Shown one piece after another: positions 54,281-64,000 of a DNA stretch of 64,000 bases; position 1 is the first letter of the stretch, and each line of letters opens with the position of its first letter. Source of the stretch: Rothia sp. P100 (GTDB lineage: Bacteria; Actinomycetota; Actinomycetes; Actinomycetales; Micrococcaceae); NCBI RefSeq assembly GCF_023712425.1, contig NZ_JAMAYG010000001.1, positions 248,001 through 312,000 of the forward strand. The letters run 5' to 3'. The notes beneath the pieces were generated by a model, which was not told the DNA's origin, ran no database searches, and worked only from the letters and a program-made list of their open reading frames with translations. The translations under genes were made by a program, and so were the position numbers.

Positions 54281-55162
54281 TCAGAGCTCCTGAGCAAAGT
54301 TGCCCTCAAGCCTACGGAAGAGTGCATCGCCAATCCACAGGGTCACCAATGAGATCAGCAGAGCTATCGGCACCCAGAAGGTCAGAAGGTTCGGAGGGAT
54401 ATGGGAAGTGGGTAGAGTCAAAGCATCCGCACTTAGCGTTGAAATCCAGAAAGCGTAGTGAAACAGCTCTACAGCAACCGTAAGCGGGTTGAGCATATAA
54501 ACGGTCATCACCCACGGGTAAAGGGTATCCCTCACCATGGTCCAGGAGTAGAGAACCGGCGAGAACCAGGTCGCCACCATTAGAAGCATATCTACGATGT
54601 TTTCAGAATCCCGGAAGAATACATTAGCAACTCCGAATATGAGGCCTAGCCCTGCAGAAAATAGCATGATGATAGCCATTCCCACAAAAGCAGCACCCAA
54701 CTGTTTGATATCGGGGCTCCACCCAGCGAAGAAACAGGCAATCAGCAAGACCAGAATCTGCGGAACAAAATGGATGAGTGCTACCCAAATCGTTGAGACA
54801 GAAAACAGCTCGCGCGGCAGATAGATTTTCTTGATCAGAGCGCCATTTACAACCATGGCTTTAGCGCCATTACTGAAACCCTCAGAGAAGAAATTGATAA
54901 CAATCATTCCTGAGAACAGGTAGATTGCGTAATTCTGCATACCTCGCTCTAGCCCCAGAAAAAGACCCATGGCGATATAGAAGACACCGAACTGGACACC
55001 AGGTTTAATGTAGGACCATAAGATACCCAGCACGGATCCTCGATAGCGAACCTGAATCTCTTTATCGACGAGAAGTTTGAGAAGGTACCGGTTTTTGAGA
55101 ACATCCCTTAGCCCCCTGCCACGACCGGGGGGTAGCAGGGGGGAATGGGTTGAAATACTCAT
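54281..55162 (-). CDS. wzm: Polysaccharide ABC exporter, permease (Wzm)
   Basis: This 293-residue ABC-2 type permease has six membrane segments and the family features LKLLVDKEIQVRYRGSVLGILWSYIKPG and IYLPRELFSVSTIWVALIHF. It overlaps glfT2 by four bases and is followed by wzt. This is the arrangement of the mycobacterial galactan exporter (Rv3783/Rv3781), here next to glf and glfT2. It moves the lipid-linked polysaccharide from the cytoplasm to the outside. Confidence 0.88.
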   Translation of the reverse strand: MSISTHSPLLPPGRGRGLRDVLKNRYLLKLLVDKEIQVRYRGSVLGILWSYIKPGVQFGVFYIAMGLFLGLERGMQNYAIYLFSGMIVINFFSEGFSNGAKAMVVNGALIKKIYLPRELFSVSTIWVALIHFVPQILVLLIACFFAGWSPDIKQLGAAFVGMAIIMLFSAGLGLIFGVANVFFRDSENIVDMLLMVATWFSPVLYSWTMVRDTLYPWVMTVYMLNPLTVAVELFHYAFWISTLSADALTLPTSHIPPNLLTFWVPIALLISLVTLWIGDALFRRLEGNFAQEL

Positions 55163-57186
55163 CGACGAAGCTCAGATTCAGTGTGCTGATTGAACGTTTC
55201 CTGCCACGCTTCATAGGAAGCAACGCGTGCTGCAGCATCTCGATACTGCTGGCGCAAGGACGCCCACTCGCGGTAAATACGAGCGTGAAGCTTCGTTGCC
55301 CTCGCAAGGTTGGCACGCAGCTGCTGGGGATCGCGCTGATACCAGAAAACACCTGTGCCTTCAGCATTGGTAACCAGCACTGAATCAAACTTAGAAACAG
55401 TCCACCAACGGTTTTCAGAGTAATTCAACTGAATCTGAGGGTGTTTCTTAGCGAGGCCATCCACCGGTTTGAACAGTTGGCGGCCTACGGTAGAAACAGC
55501 CCAGGGAATCAGCTTCTGATAACCGGGTGACTTGAAATTCCGCCTTCCCTTGAAGGGCGGCTTATTTGTCTTAGGCTGGGGATAATCATCCAGATTGGTC
55601 TTAAGCTGAGCGTCCTGGAAATCTTTAACCTTGCCCCTAATAACGGGCAGGCGCGCACTGAGTGAAGGATGGAGGTGGTCAGGACCCGATAAAAGGTCCT
55701 CGATTGCCATCAAACGGCCCTCTTCAGTGTAATACTGCATGGAAAGCGCGTGCTTGACATCCAGAAAGAGGGACTCCCTAAGAACTGATCCGCCCTTATC
55801 GAAGGGTGAATGAATCAGTGCTGTAATGAGACGGTTACGTTCGTGAAAGTAGGCTTGCCAACCTACAGAATCATCTTTATCCTGCCACGATACATGCCAC
55901 AGAGCAGCACCGGGGAAGGAGACGGTGGCGAACCCGGCCTCTTTCGCTCGCAGCCCGTATTCAGCGTCGTCCCACTTGAGGAATAGGGGTAGTGACAGAC
56001 CAATCTGCTTGATGACCTCGGTGGGGATAAGGCACATCCACCAGCCGTTGTAATCAACGTCGACACGGCGGTGCATCCAGTGGGTGCTCCGCAAGTTCAT
56101 CTTTCCCAAGTCGTGCCCCAAAGACATGTCTTCGTGGGGACGATCGTAGAAAGTACGCCAGGGGTTAACTACCTCGCCAAAAGCATGCAAAACTGAGCGG
56201 TCGTACATATCAAACATATGGCCGCCCACAATGGTGGGGTTCTTGCAGTAATCGGCAAAAGTGATCATTCTCAGGATGGACTCAGGTTCAACCACAACGT
56301 CATCATCAAGGAGCAACACATAGTCACTTCCGTTATTAACTGATTCGTACATGCCCCGAGCGAAGCCGCCGGACCCACCAAGGTTGCCCTGGTTAATAAT
56401 CCGGAACTTCCCAGCTAGAGGTGCAACCACATCTTCAAAATCAGGGTGATCAGAAACCTTTTCAGTTCCCTGATCCACGATAAGAATTTCTTTGACGCTC
56501 CCTAGAGCATCAAGGTTCTCGCCCAGTGACCGAATGTTATCGATGCAGTACTGGACTTTGTTCATGGTGGTGATTTGGACGGTAGCTTTGCCGCCTTCAC
56601 CTCCTAAGCGAGGGGTAATAGCGCCTGTCCACTCCGCCTCGACCAGGGTGACGTCACTCTTAGTTGCGGAAAGGTCAAACCAGTACCAGCCACCGTCGCC
56701 AAAGGGTGCCAAAGTTAGATCGAACTCTGAGGTCATGGCCCCTGCCACCACCGCAGCATCAACGCGCTGGATTACTCCTCGAGCGTTAGATTTATAGACA
56801 ACTACCATGCCCTCGCCCTCAGTATGAACCCTAAGAGTTACAGACTGCAGAGAGGTCCAACGACGCCAGTATGATGCAGGGAAAGCATTGAAATATGTTC
56901 CAAAAGACACCGTTTTACCCGATGAAATCTGAGCTGAGCGTCGCCCTAGAACATCTGGCTGGTTAGTTTTGGAAAGTGCAGAATTTGTAGCTACATTTTC
57001 TTGGGCAGCCGTTGCTTGAGCGATGGTATCAGCGGCATTGCCGTCCAGACGTGTGGGAAGCTGCACGCCCGTAGCGTTACCACCATCAATATAGAGCGGG
57101 ATAACGTCAGTTTGGACAGCTTCAGGCAAAATAACGCGTTGAAGTACGCGCTGAGGGCTCACCTCAGTAGTAGTCGTTGTGCTCAT
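55159..57186 (-). CDS. glfT2: Galactofuranosyltransferase GlfT2
   Basis: GlfT2 is a processive enzyme that lengthens galactan with galactofuranose units from UDP-Galf. The 675-residue protein has the N-terminal jelly-roll-like domain (about 1-190), the GT-A core with NQGNLGGSGGFARGMY, the metal-binding VLLLDDDVVVEPESILRM, RRVDVDYNGWWMCLIP, FLKWDDAEYGLRAKEAGF and ALWHVSWQDKDDSVGWQAYFHERNR, and the helical C-terminal domain. These blocks match mycobacterial GlfT2 closely. It lies 11 bases after glf and overlaps wzm. Confidence 0.92.
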   Translation of the reverse strand: MSTTTTTEVSPQRVLQRVILPEAVQTDVIPLYIDGGNATGVQLPTRLDGNAADTIAQATAAQENVATNSALSKTNQPDVLGRRSAQISSGKTVSFGTYFNAFPASYWRRWTSLQSVTLRVHTEGEGMVVVYKSNARGVIQRVDAAVVAGAMTSEFDLTLAPFGDGGWYWFDLSATKSDVTLVEAEWTGAITPRLGGEGGKATVQITTMNKVQYCIDNIRSLGENLDALGSVKEILIVDQGTEKVSDHPDFEDVVAPLAGKFRIINQGNLGGSGGFARGMYESVNNGSDYVLLLDDDVVVEPESILRMITFADYCKNPTIVGGHMFDMYDRSVLHAFGEVVNPWRTFYDRPHEDMSLGHDLGKMNLRSTHWMHRRVDVDYNGWWMCLIPTEVIKQIGLSLPLFLKWDDAEYGLRAKEAGFATVSFPGAALWHVSWQDKDDSVGWQAYFHERNRLITALIHSPFDKGGSVLRESLFLDVKHALSMQYYTEEGRLMAIEDLLSGPDHLHPSLSARLPVIRGKVKDFQDAQLKTNLDDYPQPKTNKPPFKGRRNFKSPGYQKLIPWAVSTVGRQLFKPVDGLAKKHPQIQLNYSENRWWTVSKFDSVLVTNAEGTGVFWYQRDPQQLRANLARATKLHARIYREWASLRQQYRDAAARVASYEAWQETFNQHTESELRR

Positions 57187-57197
57187 ATTTCCTTACC

Positions 57198-58523
<1,326 letters not shown>

Positions 58524-58707
58524 CTATTACTCATCGATTTGCCTGAGAAGTCGATGTGATTATTGCCCGGTCTGGGACTCAGGCCAATGTGGTGAGCAAA
58601 GCCAGCGGGGAAATTATTTGGCAATCGATCACCACATGCTCAAAATCAACTGTGAAAAGTTGCATCACGGATATACGCCCTTGATAGGGCACTTCTCCAG
58701 AATTGTA

Positions 58708-61700
58708 ATGGACAGCATGGATATTAGATTGCTGGTTGAAAACCCATCGAAAAAGCAGTTCACCGCTGTGCGTCTACGGTACATCGGCACTGTTTCTGGC
58801 GTCCTCCTGCAAGAAAAGCTACAAAAATTTTTCGGGTCAGAGACCCATGAGTGGGCCGTAGCCAGCACCCCCATCAGGGAGTTATTAGTTGGGCAGCCTC
58901 CCCTATTCAACGGGTCTATCGTGGAATCTTATCGTGGTAAAGGTGCTGTGGAAAAAGCATCAACAATCTATAGTGCCGAGATTATGCACGGCCCAGACTC
59001 CAGAAAGATATTCTCCCTTTCAAGAGGGCGGTGGAGTATCGGCCGAGATAACTGCGATATCACTCTCAATGACCCCAGTATGCACCCACTTGAAGGTTAT
59101 ATGAGGGTGGACCATGCAGGAGTTACCTACAGCTCAAAGCTAAAGAGTCACACTATACAGACCCAATCTCTCATCAAAATTGGCAACAGCGTCCTTAGAA
59201 TAGGTGAGCCCCCAACATTCTCCGATTCGTTCAGGGATACTGACGATGTTGAAATAGAAATTCCTGCGCCTCGCCCTAAAGCGCTGCGGGTTGCCATGAT
59301 TCTCATGCCACTCATCGTAGGGTTAACGATAGCTCTCATCACCGGTCTATGGCTGATTCTAGCTATGTCGGTAGCTTCATCAATGTTGATGGCGTTGCAC
59401 ATGATTTCCCACCGTGGTGAAAGTCGAAAGACCCGGAATGCTGTGATGGAAGCAGCTACACGTGATCTAGCCAATGTTAGACAGTTCAGTGCCCATTCAA
59501 TCGGTCAAGAAATAGTTCTAGGGCATCACCAGCGCGAAACTAAGATACGTAGTACACAAAGAGAGCTCTCAATCCTTCCATGGGTTGATGTAGCTCCCTT
59601 TATAGTTAGCGTTGAGCAAGCAGCTGAACTCATGCCTACTATTCCAGTTCACACACAACGGTTGGTTCTTGTACATCTTTTGGCAGCAAGCAGTCACGTG
59701 AGTATTTTAGTGACGACGGCTGATAGCTGGTCATATCATCAATTAGTGCAGCCACTTCTGACTCACCCATCAAGCTATGTGGTGAGGAAGCTTGATTCCG
59801 GGGCGACAGGAATTATTATCTGTGAAAGAAAGCCCGCCATATTACCCAAAAAAGCGGTAATTTTCTCTCTCTCGAGCGCCGAAGATTCCACCTCCAATGA
59901 TGTTTGCTTGCTGGATAGAGGAGTAAGTCTAGATGGCGTTAGTGAGCCAACCTACCGGGCTCTAATTTGTTCCCTACCTATTCAATCCCTGACCAAGTCA
60001 GGGCATTCTGTTGCTGCTTCGAGAACTAGCGACATTGAATATTTTGCCCCTCCCCCTGAGAATCCGCTCCAAGACATCGAAGACCTACAATTCTTTGTCG
60101 GAATCGAACCCGAAACCGGGGCTTCACTCACCTACAGTTTAAATACCCATGGTCCCCACTTTCTGTGTGCAGGCACCACGGGCTCCGGTAAGTCACAATT
60201 CCTACGCTCGGTGCTCTGGTCCATGGCTCTAAAGGTCCCGCCCACCCGCCTAAGCTTTATCCTGATTGATTTTAAGGGGGGTGCAGGACTAGGCCCTCTA
60301 ACAGCTCTACCCCACTGCGTTTCTTCCCTCACTGATCTCGATATCTCACAACTCTCCCGTACCCTAAAATACTTACGCGCAGATTTGAAAAAGCGGGAAA
60401 AAGCTTTCCATCAAGCTGGAGTGAGCTCCCATGCGGACTACCGTGCTTTAATCTTGGGCGCTGAAAGAACTCTAGACTTTCCTGAAGTTGTGATTTGTAT
60501 CGATGAGTTCAAAATGCTGGTCGACCAACACCCCATCATCATGAATGAAGTTATGCGAATAGCCACCATAGGTCGTTCGCTGGGGTACCATCTTTTTCTC
60601 GCCACTCAGCGTCCGCAGGGAGCGGTGTCTGCTGAAATCAGAGCAAATATCGCCACAGCTTTCTGCTTGAGAGTTAGTTCCATGCAAGACTCCTACAATG
60701 TCATATCAGCAGAGGACGCCGCGTCGATTCCTGCCCGATCCCCCGGAGCTGGGTATGCAAAAGACTCTGAAAACCGCCTCATACAATTTCAAGCACCGCT
60801 CATCAACGGTTACTACGGGGCCACAGAATCCGAGGTTATTTCTATTTCAGCGGTGTACAACCAGCGCACAGATGATGATCTAGGCCAAGCAGCTCAAGCT
60901 CTTACTGATAGAGAGCTAACTACCTTGTGCTCTGGTTTATCAAAGCAGCCATTTTTTGCTGAAAAAAGCTACGCACCGATCGCTCCTTCTCTCAGTGCCC
61001 GGCAATACAGGGTTAGCGCTTCCCCCATCAGCCTCAACATTGGCGTTCTCGAAGTGCCTGATGCGGGTATCCAGAACCAATGGCGGTGGAAAGAAGATGA
61101 TGGCTGCCTGCTTTTCCTTGCATCACCGATTGAACGCAATGAGCATGTTTTTATGCTGATGGAACAAGCGCTAAGTAACGGTTCAGCTGTCTTTTGTTTT
61201 TCCCCATCAGAACAGTTCATTCATCGGGTAAAAATACGATTTCCAGCCTCCACTGCCAGCTGCTATGCCTACTCTCTGAAGGACATCGATTTTGTGCGAG
61301 GTGCTGTAGAAACACTTATATCGTCACGGTCACCAGTGCTGCTAGTTTTAGATTGTTTTGATCAAATTCAAGATACTCTCGCACGTTACCCAGATTTTGA
61401 GACACAAATACTAGACCTTCTGTCTCCAGTGGGCCAGTGTACTGTAAAAACAATATGTACGGCCTCATCCTTGCCACGCGGCAAGTTCCAGCAACTTTTC
61501 GCTAACGTACTCTTTTCGGCCTCCTACCTTGAGACAGATCCCTTGAGGTCCCACCGCAAAGAATACAACCGGCCCCATGAAGGCCAGTTTTCTGTTGAAG
61601 GAACCGCCATTCAATCGTTAGTGGGCGACACTGCAGAAAACGGGGTGGTATGCCTTGCGCTTCCAGACCCAGAATTTAGCCCAATCATTCAACAATGCGC

Positions 61701-62364
61701 TAGAAAGCTAGCACTGGCCCAACTCCCTACTCACCTCTGTCTAAAGGATGTACCTGAGCTTACTGAAAAAGATGGATTCCGCATCGGAATAACGAGAAAT
61801 GGCTCCGCAGTCTCTCTGCCCAAGCTGGGTAGCAACTTTATAGCTGTTTCTGGGAAGAAGGGAAGCGGTAAAACAAGTTTTCTGCGGTCCCTGATAGACA
61901 TGAACCAACAGCATTCAGCTATATTTCTACCTGGTGAAGCGAGACCGACACTGAAGCAGCTTAAGGATGCTCTTATCGCTAGCTGTGATGGCTATAAAGA
62001 TCTTCCCATCCTTTGTATTGATAATCTGCATCTTCTCAACGAAGAGATACAGAGGTTCGTCCTTCAAGAAAGAGATAGTTTTTCTAAGGTTATTGTGGCC
62101 TACACCCCATGGCCCAGATGGAGCACTTCTCCTATCCTGTCAGCTTTGTCAGGAACAGAAACTGGGCTAGTATTAGCACCCACCTCCGTATCTGATCTGA
62201 ACTTTTACACAGCAACGGCCCTACCCTGGGATCTAAAAACTGATGGCAAGGTTCCGCCCGGTCGAGGGGTGCTTATCGATCATGGAACGGTTCTTGCTTT
62301 TCACGTTCCCCTGAGAGCGGCTTTTAAGAAGACTGGCGAGTATGATGAAGCAGCGGCTGAGTAA
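58708..62364 (+). CDS. FHA-FtsK/SpoIIIE ATPase of the EccC/EssC (type VII secretion) type
   Basis: This protein of about 1218 residues has an N-terminal ubiquitin-like/FHA domain (DIRLLVENPSKKQ), an FHA domain (about 95-180, WSIGRDNCDITLNDP), two membrane segments (about 190-235) and a cytoplasmic FtsK ATPase (Walker A AGTTGSGKSQFL at about 488, Walker B VVICIDEF at about 594). A middle ATPase-like domain has no P-loop. A last ATPase-like domain has VSGKKGSGKTSFL (about 1047) and ILCIDNLHLL. This is the order of EssC/EccC motors of type VII secretion. No WXG100 substrate, EccB, EccD or MycP gene lies near. The start is uncertain: ATG 58708, ATG 58717 or ATG 58636. The gene looks more A/T-rich than its neighbours. 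Confidence 0.8.
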   Translation: MDSMDIRLLVENPSKKQFTAVRLRYIGTVSGVLLQEKLQKFFGSETHEWAVASTPIRELLVGQPPLFNGSIVESYRGKGAVEKASTIYSAEIMHGPDSRKIFSLSRGRWSIGRDNCDITLNDPSMHPLEGYMRVDHAGVTYSSKLKSHTIQTQSLIKIGNSVLRIGEPPTFSDSFRDTDDVEIEIPAPRPKALRVAMILMPLIVGLTIALITGLWLILAMSVASSMLMALHMISHRGESRKTRNAVMEAATRDLANVRQFSAHSIGQEIVLGHHQRETKIRSTQRELSILPWVDVAPFIVSVEQAAELMPTIPVHTQRLVLVHLLAASSHVSILVTTADSWSYHQLVQPLLTHPSSYVVRKLDSGATGIIICERKPAILPKKAVIFSLSSAEDSTSNDVCLLDRGVSLDGVSEPTYRALICSLPIQSLTKSGHSVAASRTSDIEYFAPPPENPLQDIEDLQFFVGIEPETGASLTYSLNTHGPHFLCAGTTGSGKSQFLRSVLWSMALKVPPTRLSFILIDFKGGAGLGPLTALPHCVSSLTDLDISQLSRTLKYLRADLKKREKAFHQAGVSSHADYRALILGAERTLDFPEVVICIDEFKMLVDQHPIIMNEVMRIATIGRSLGYHLFLATQRPQGAVSAEIRANIATAFCLRVSSMQDSYNVISAEDAASIPARSPGAGYAKDSENRLIQFQAPLINGYYGATESEVISISAVYNQRTDDDLGQAAQALTDRELTTLCSGLSKQPFFAEKSYAPIAPSLSARQYRVSASPISLNIGVLEVPDAGIQNQWRWKEDDGCLLFLASPIERNEHVFMLMEQALSNGSAVFCFSPSEQFIHRVKIRFPASTASCYAYSLKDIDFVRGAVETLISSRSPVLLVLDCFDQIQDTLARYPDFETQILDLLSPVGQCTVKTICTASSLPRGKFQQLFANVLFSASYLETDPLRSHRKEYNRPHEGQFSVEGTAIQSLVGDTAENGVVCLALPDPEFSPIIQQCARKLALAQLPTHLCLKDVPELTEKDGFRIGITRNGSAVSLPKLGSNFIAVSGKKGSGKTSFLRSLIDMNQQHSAIFLPGEARPTLKQLKDALIASCDGYKDLPILCIDNLHLLNEEIQRFVLQERDSFSKVIVAYTPWPRWSTSPILSALSGTETGLVLAPTSVSDLNFYTATALPWDLKTDGKVPPGRGVLIDHGTVLAFHVPLRAAFKKTGEYDEAAAE

Positions 62365-62695
62365 ACATCAAGATGATAATTGCTCCACTCAGTAGCACCA
62401 CCGGCACACCGTATAGAGGTGCGCCGCTTAAAGCAGTTTGAACTCCAATCACAACACCAAAGAATTGCCATACCAGAATAAGCGCGCGGCTAAAAGGGCG
62501 ATGCTTCCAGAGCGCCACCACACCGATACCCAGAGATAAGGCAACCAGTAGGAAGAATAAGCCTACGACTGATGCTCCCCTCACATCATCCGCTGTCATC
62601 ACACCGCTCACCGTAAAAAAGAGCAGAGCTAGCACCTCCAGCGCCACAAGGCTACCGGTAAGCTTTACCGCCGCAGGTAAAGGTTGCTGAGACAT
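62324..62695 (-). CDS. Small four-helix membrane protein
   Basis: This 123-residue protein has four hydrophobic segments (about 12-35, 42-63, 72-88 and 92-112) and short charged ends. I recognise no family. Its 3' end overlaps the end of the opposing FHA-FtsK gene by 41 bases, tail to tail. It diverges from whiB1 over about 280 bases. It could be an accessory protein of the neighbouring motor, but nothing in the sequence shows that. Confidence 0.65.
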   Translation of the reverse strand: MSQQPLPAAVKLTGSLVALEVLALLFFTVSGVMTADDVRGASVVGLFFLLVALSLGIGVVALWKHRPFSRALILVWQFFGVVIGVQTALSGAPLYGVPVVLLSGAIIILMFTQPLLHHTRQSS

Positions 62696-62720
62696 GATTA
62701 GCGCCTTTTCTTTTCATTCT

Positions 62721-62941
62721 GTGATATCACTTTTACTAGCCTAAAGGCACTTTCGTGGCAGTTCTCACTCAGAAACACCCCCAAGGTACACCCTGTGATA
62801 TTTCACTCAGCAGTCGGTGCCAATTTTCGCCGCTCCCCCCTTGTTTGAAGACCCATAACGTGGGAAAGTTAGTGGAGTTCAGCTTTGGCTCCTTACTATA
62901 AGGGGCCAAATTTTATTGATAGTTGCTGAAAAATTTTCAGC
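62721..62941. promoter_or_regulatory. Operator-like palindromes upstream of whiB1
   Basis: Two related elements contain TGTGATAT: GTGATATCAC (62721-62730) and GTGATATTTCAC (62795-62806). A third, GCTGAAAA-A-TTTTCAGC (62925-62941), is a perfect 17-base palindrome ending 36 bases before the whiB1 start. Their half-sites resemble CRP-type (TGTGA) and unknown operators, respectively. In mycobacteria whiB1 is controlled by CRP (Rv3676). The spacing here differs from the usual TGTGA-N6-TCACA. Confidence 0.4.
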
Positions 62942-62977
62942 TTTAGTTATTCCGGTAACACCTAGGAGAGCATGCTA

Positions 62978-63226
62978 ATGGATTGGCGAAGCCGTGCTGC
63001 TTGTCTTGAAAAAGACCCCGAACTCTTTTTCCCCGTAGGAAATACTGGACCAGCGCTCCTTCAAATAGAGGAAGCTAAGAACGTCTGCCGTTCTTGCACT
63101 GTGATGGATACCTGCCTCCAGTGGGCCATTGAAACTGGCCAGGATTCAGGTGTTTGGGGCGGTATGAGTGAAGATGAGCGAAGGGCTATGAAGCGACGCG
63201 CAGCGCGTGCGCGACGTGCGTCCTAA
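62978..63226 (+). CDS. whiB1: WhiB1-type iron-sulfur transcription regulator
   Basis: This 82-residue protein begins MDWRSRAACLEKDPELFFPVG and has the four cysteines that bind a 4Fe-4S cluster (AACLEKD, NVCRSCTVMDTCLQW), the GVWGG turn and the basic C-terminal DNA-binding tail (DERRAMKRRAARARRAS). WhiB1 of M. tuberculosis is NO-sensitive and binds SigA. The ATG at 62978 has AGGAG nine bases upstream; ATG 62972 is too close. whiB1 next to pdtaS is the order in M. tuberculosis (Rv3219-Rv3220c). Confidence 0.93.
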   Translation: MDWRSRAACLEKDPELFFPVGNTGPALLQIEEAKNVCRSCTVMDTCLQWAIETGQDSGVWGGMSEDERRAMKRRAARARRAS

Positions 63227-63254
63227 GGTCAGACCATACTGCACAGATATTGCA

Positions 63255-63290
63255 AAAGAAGGGGAGCTTTCTAGCTCTCCTTCTTTTCTT
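63255..63290. terminator. Terminator between whiB1 and pdtaS
   Basis: AAAGAAGGGGAGCT pairs with AGCTCTCCTTCTTT (one wobble) around TTCT, followed by T-rich sequence. It lies between the converging genes. Confidence 0.75.
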
Positions 63291-63321
63291 TAACAGTGTT
63301 TTTTGAAGCCCCTCGCTGTGC

Positions 63322-64000
63322 TTAGCCCGATAGCAAAACTTCTATAGTGACAAGTGTTCCGTGAGGTTTGACTGAGCTCCAATGGATACTGCCACCTAAT
63401 TCACTTGAAACAAGGGTCATTACAATCTGTGTGCCCAAACCTGAAGATGGAGCACCGCTTTCCAACATCATCTTGGTTTCTTCGGTGAGCCCAACTCCGT
63501 TATCAGCAATGCTCACCACCATAATATGCTCACCGCTGGGCTTGTAGTCGTGGGAGCAGCTCAGGGTTACCTCGCCAGTTTGTCCGGCCAAGCCGTGCTC
63601 AACAGCATTAGCTACAATCTCGTTGATAACTAGTGCCAGAGGCGTAGCAATTTGGCTGGGGAGCTTACCGAAAGACCCAACTATTCGTGTATGAACGTGC
63701 TGATCTGGTGACGCCAGCTCAGCAGCTAGGTTGAATTGCCTGCCGATGAGGTCATCGAAATTGACCTTCTGAGTCAGCCCTTGAGAAAGCGCTTCATGCA
63801 CCATCGCAATTGTAGAGACCCTTCGCATGGCCTGCTCTAGACCCTCCTTAGCTTCAACGCTGTTCATACGTCGAGATTGTAAACGTAGGAGGGCTGAAAC
63901 GGTCTGGAGGTTATTCTTCACCCGATGATGTATTTCGCGGATTGTTGCATCCTTAGACATCATCTCAAGCTCTCGGCGGCGTAGCTCCGTCACATCTCTG
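63322..64000 (-). CDS. pdtaS: Sensor histidine kinase PdtaS (3' part, cut by window edge)
   Basis: PdtaS is a cytosolic histidine kinase that phosphorylates the RNA-binding antiterminator PdtaR. Only the C-terminal kinase part is visible. It has the HisKA_2 dimerisation region with the phosphorylated histidine in IREIHHRVKNNLQTVSALLRLQSRR, the ATP-binding N-box EIVANAVEHGL, the G-box IADNGVGLTEET and SSGLGTQIV. The frame stays open to the window end (codons RDVTELRRR at 64000), so the N-terminal GAF and PAS domains lie outside. It converges with whiB1. Confidence 0.9.
   Translation of the reverse strand, partial: RDVTELRRRELEMMSKDATIREIHHRVKNNLQTVSALLRLQSRRMNSVEAKEGLEQAMRRVSTIAMVHEALSQGLTQKVNFDDLIGRQFNLAAELASPDQHVHTRIVGSFGKLPSQIATPLALVINEIVANAVEHGLAGQTGEVTLSCSHDYKPSGEHIMVVSIADNGVGLTEETKMMLESGAPSSGLGTQIVMTLVSSELGGSIHWSSVKPHGTLVTIEVLLSG

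Overview
The window looks like a chromosomal segment of an actinomycete of the family Micrococcaceae, most likely Rothia or a close relative. The support is a WhiB1-type regulator, a PdtaS-type kinase, a SigH/RsrA-like pair, a Kgd-type 2-oxoglutarate enzyme, the 24-residue ribosomal protein bL37, a tmRNA tag ending TDFALAA, and actinobacterial gene orders such as argS-lysA-hom-thrB-rho-prfA-prmC-tsaC-...-wecA-atpI-atpB. The genus is an inference from gene content; no database search was made.

Region by region. 1-5843 (minus): the start of the ATP synthase operon (atpB, cut by the window edge), two small AtpI-like membrane proteins, a WecA-type sugar-phosphate transferase, a membrane nucleotide-sugar dehydratase and a two-domain glycosyltransferase. 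6009-7094 (plus): a lone SDR-family gene. 7322-18371 (minus): tsaC, prmC, prfA, rho, thrB, hom, lysA, argS; thrC, which usually sits between hom and thrB, is absent. 18529-28137: an esterase, tRNA-Arg(CCG) with a partial copy of its 5' end upstream, a GNAT-VOC fusion, deoD, a rhomboid protease, a decayed rhodanese gene, hrpA, a HIT protein and an MBL-fold hydrolase. 28313-31530: a zinc module (zur facing znuABC) with a palindromic Zur-like operator over the znuA promoter. 31682-34107: two CNNM/CorC-type membrane proteins. 34596-39376: kgd, an SGNH-like protein lacking its catalytic residues, and bL37. 39441-44543: rsrA-like and sigH-like genes, a DoxX protein, and aroA-rsgA-hisN. 44584-48435: ssrA (tmRNA) flanked by two related small membrane proteins, then smpB and prfB; smpB follows prfB directly, without ftsEX. 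48529-53178: a compact Tad-type pilus/secretion operon. 53501-58385: glf-glfT2-wzm-wzt, a galactofuranan synthesis and export operon. 58708-62364: a large FHA plus FtsK/SpoIIIE ATPase of the EccC/EssC (type VII secretion) type without visible partners. The window ends with a small membrane protein, whiB1 and a partial pdtaS.

How the genes work together. The WecA homologue, the GlfT1-like two-domain glycosyltransferase, UDP-galactopyranose mutase, GlfT2 and the Wzm/Wzt exporter together resemble the mycobacterial galactan pathway: lipid-linked primer, galactofuranose donor, polymerisation, and ABC export. ssrA, smpB, prfB, prfA and prmC handle translation termination and ribosome rescue. Zur probably represses znuABC when zinc is sufficient. 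Most convergent gene pairs are separated by strong, often bidirectional hairpin terminators.

The least ordinary parts are the orphan EccC/EssC-like ATPase, the two-domain GT fusion in an insert between tsaC and wecA, the partial tRNA duplication, the pseudo-enzyme SGNH protein, the structured leaders of rho and of the CNNM operon, and the operator-like repeats upstream of whiB1. I did not find a CRISPR array, an insertion sequence, a prophage or a recognisable defence system.
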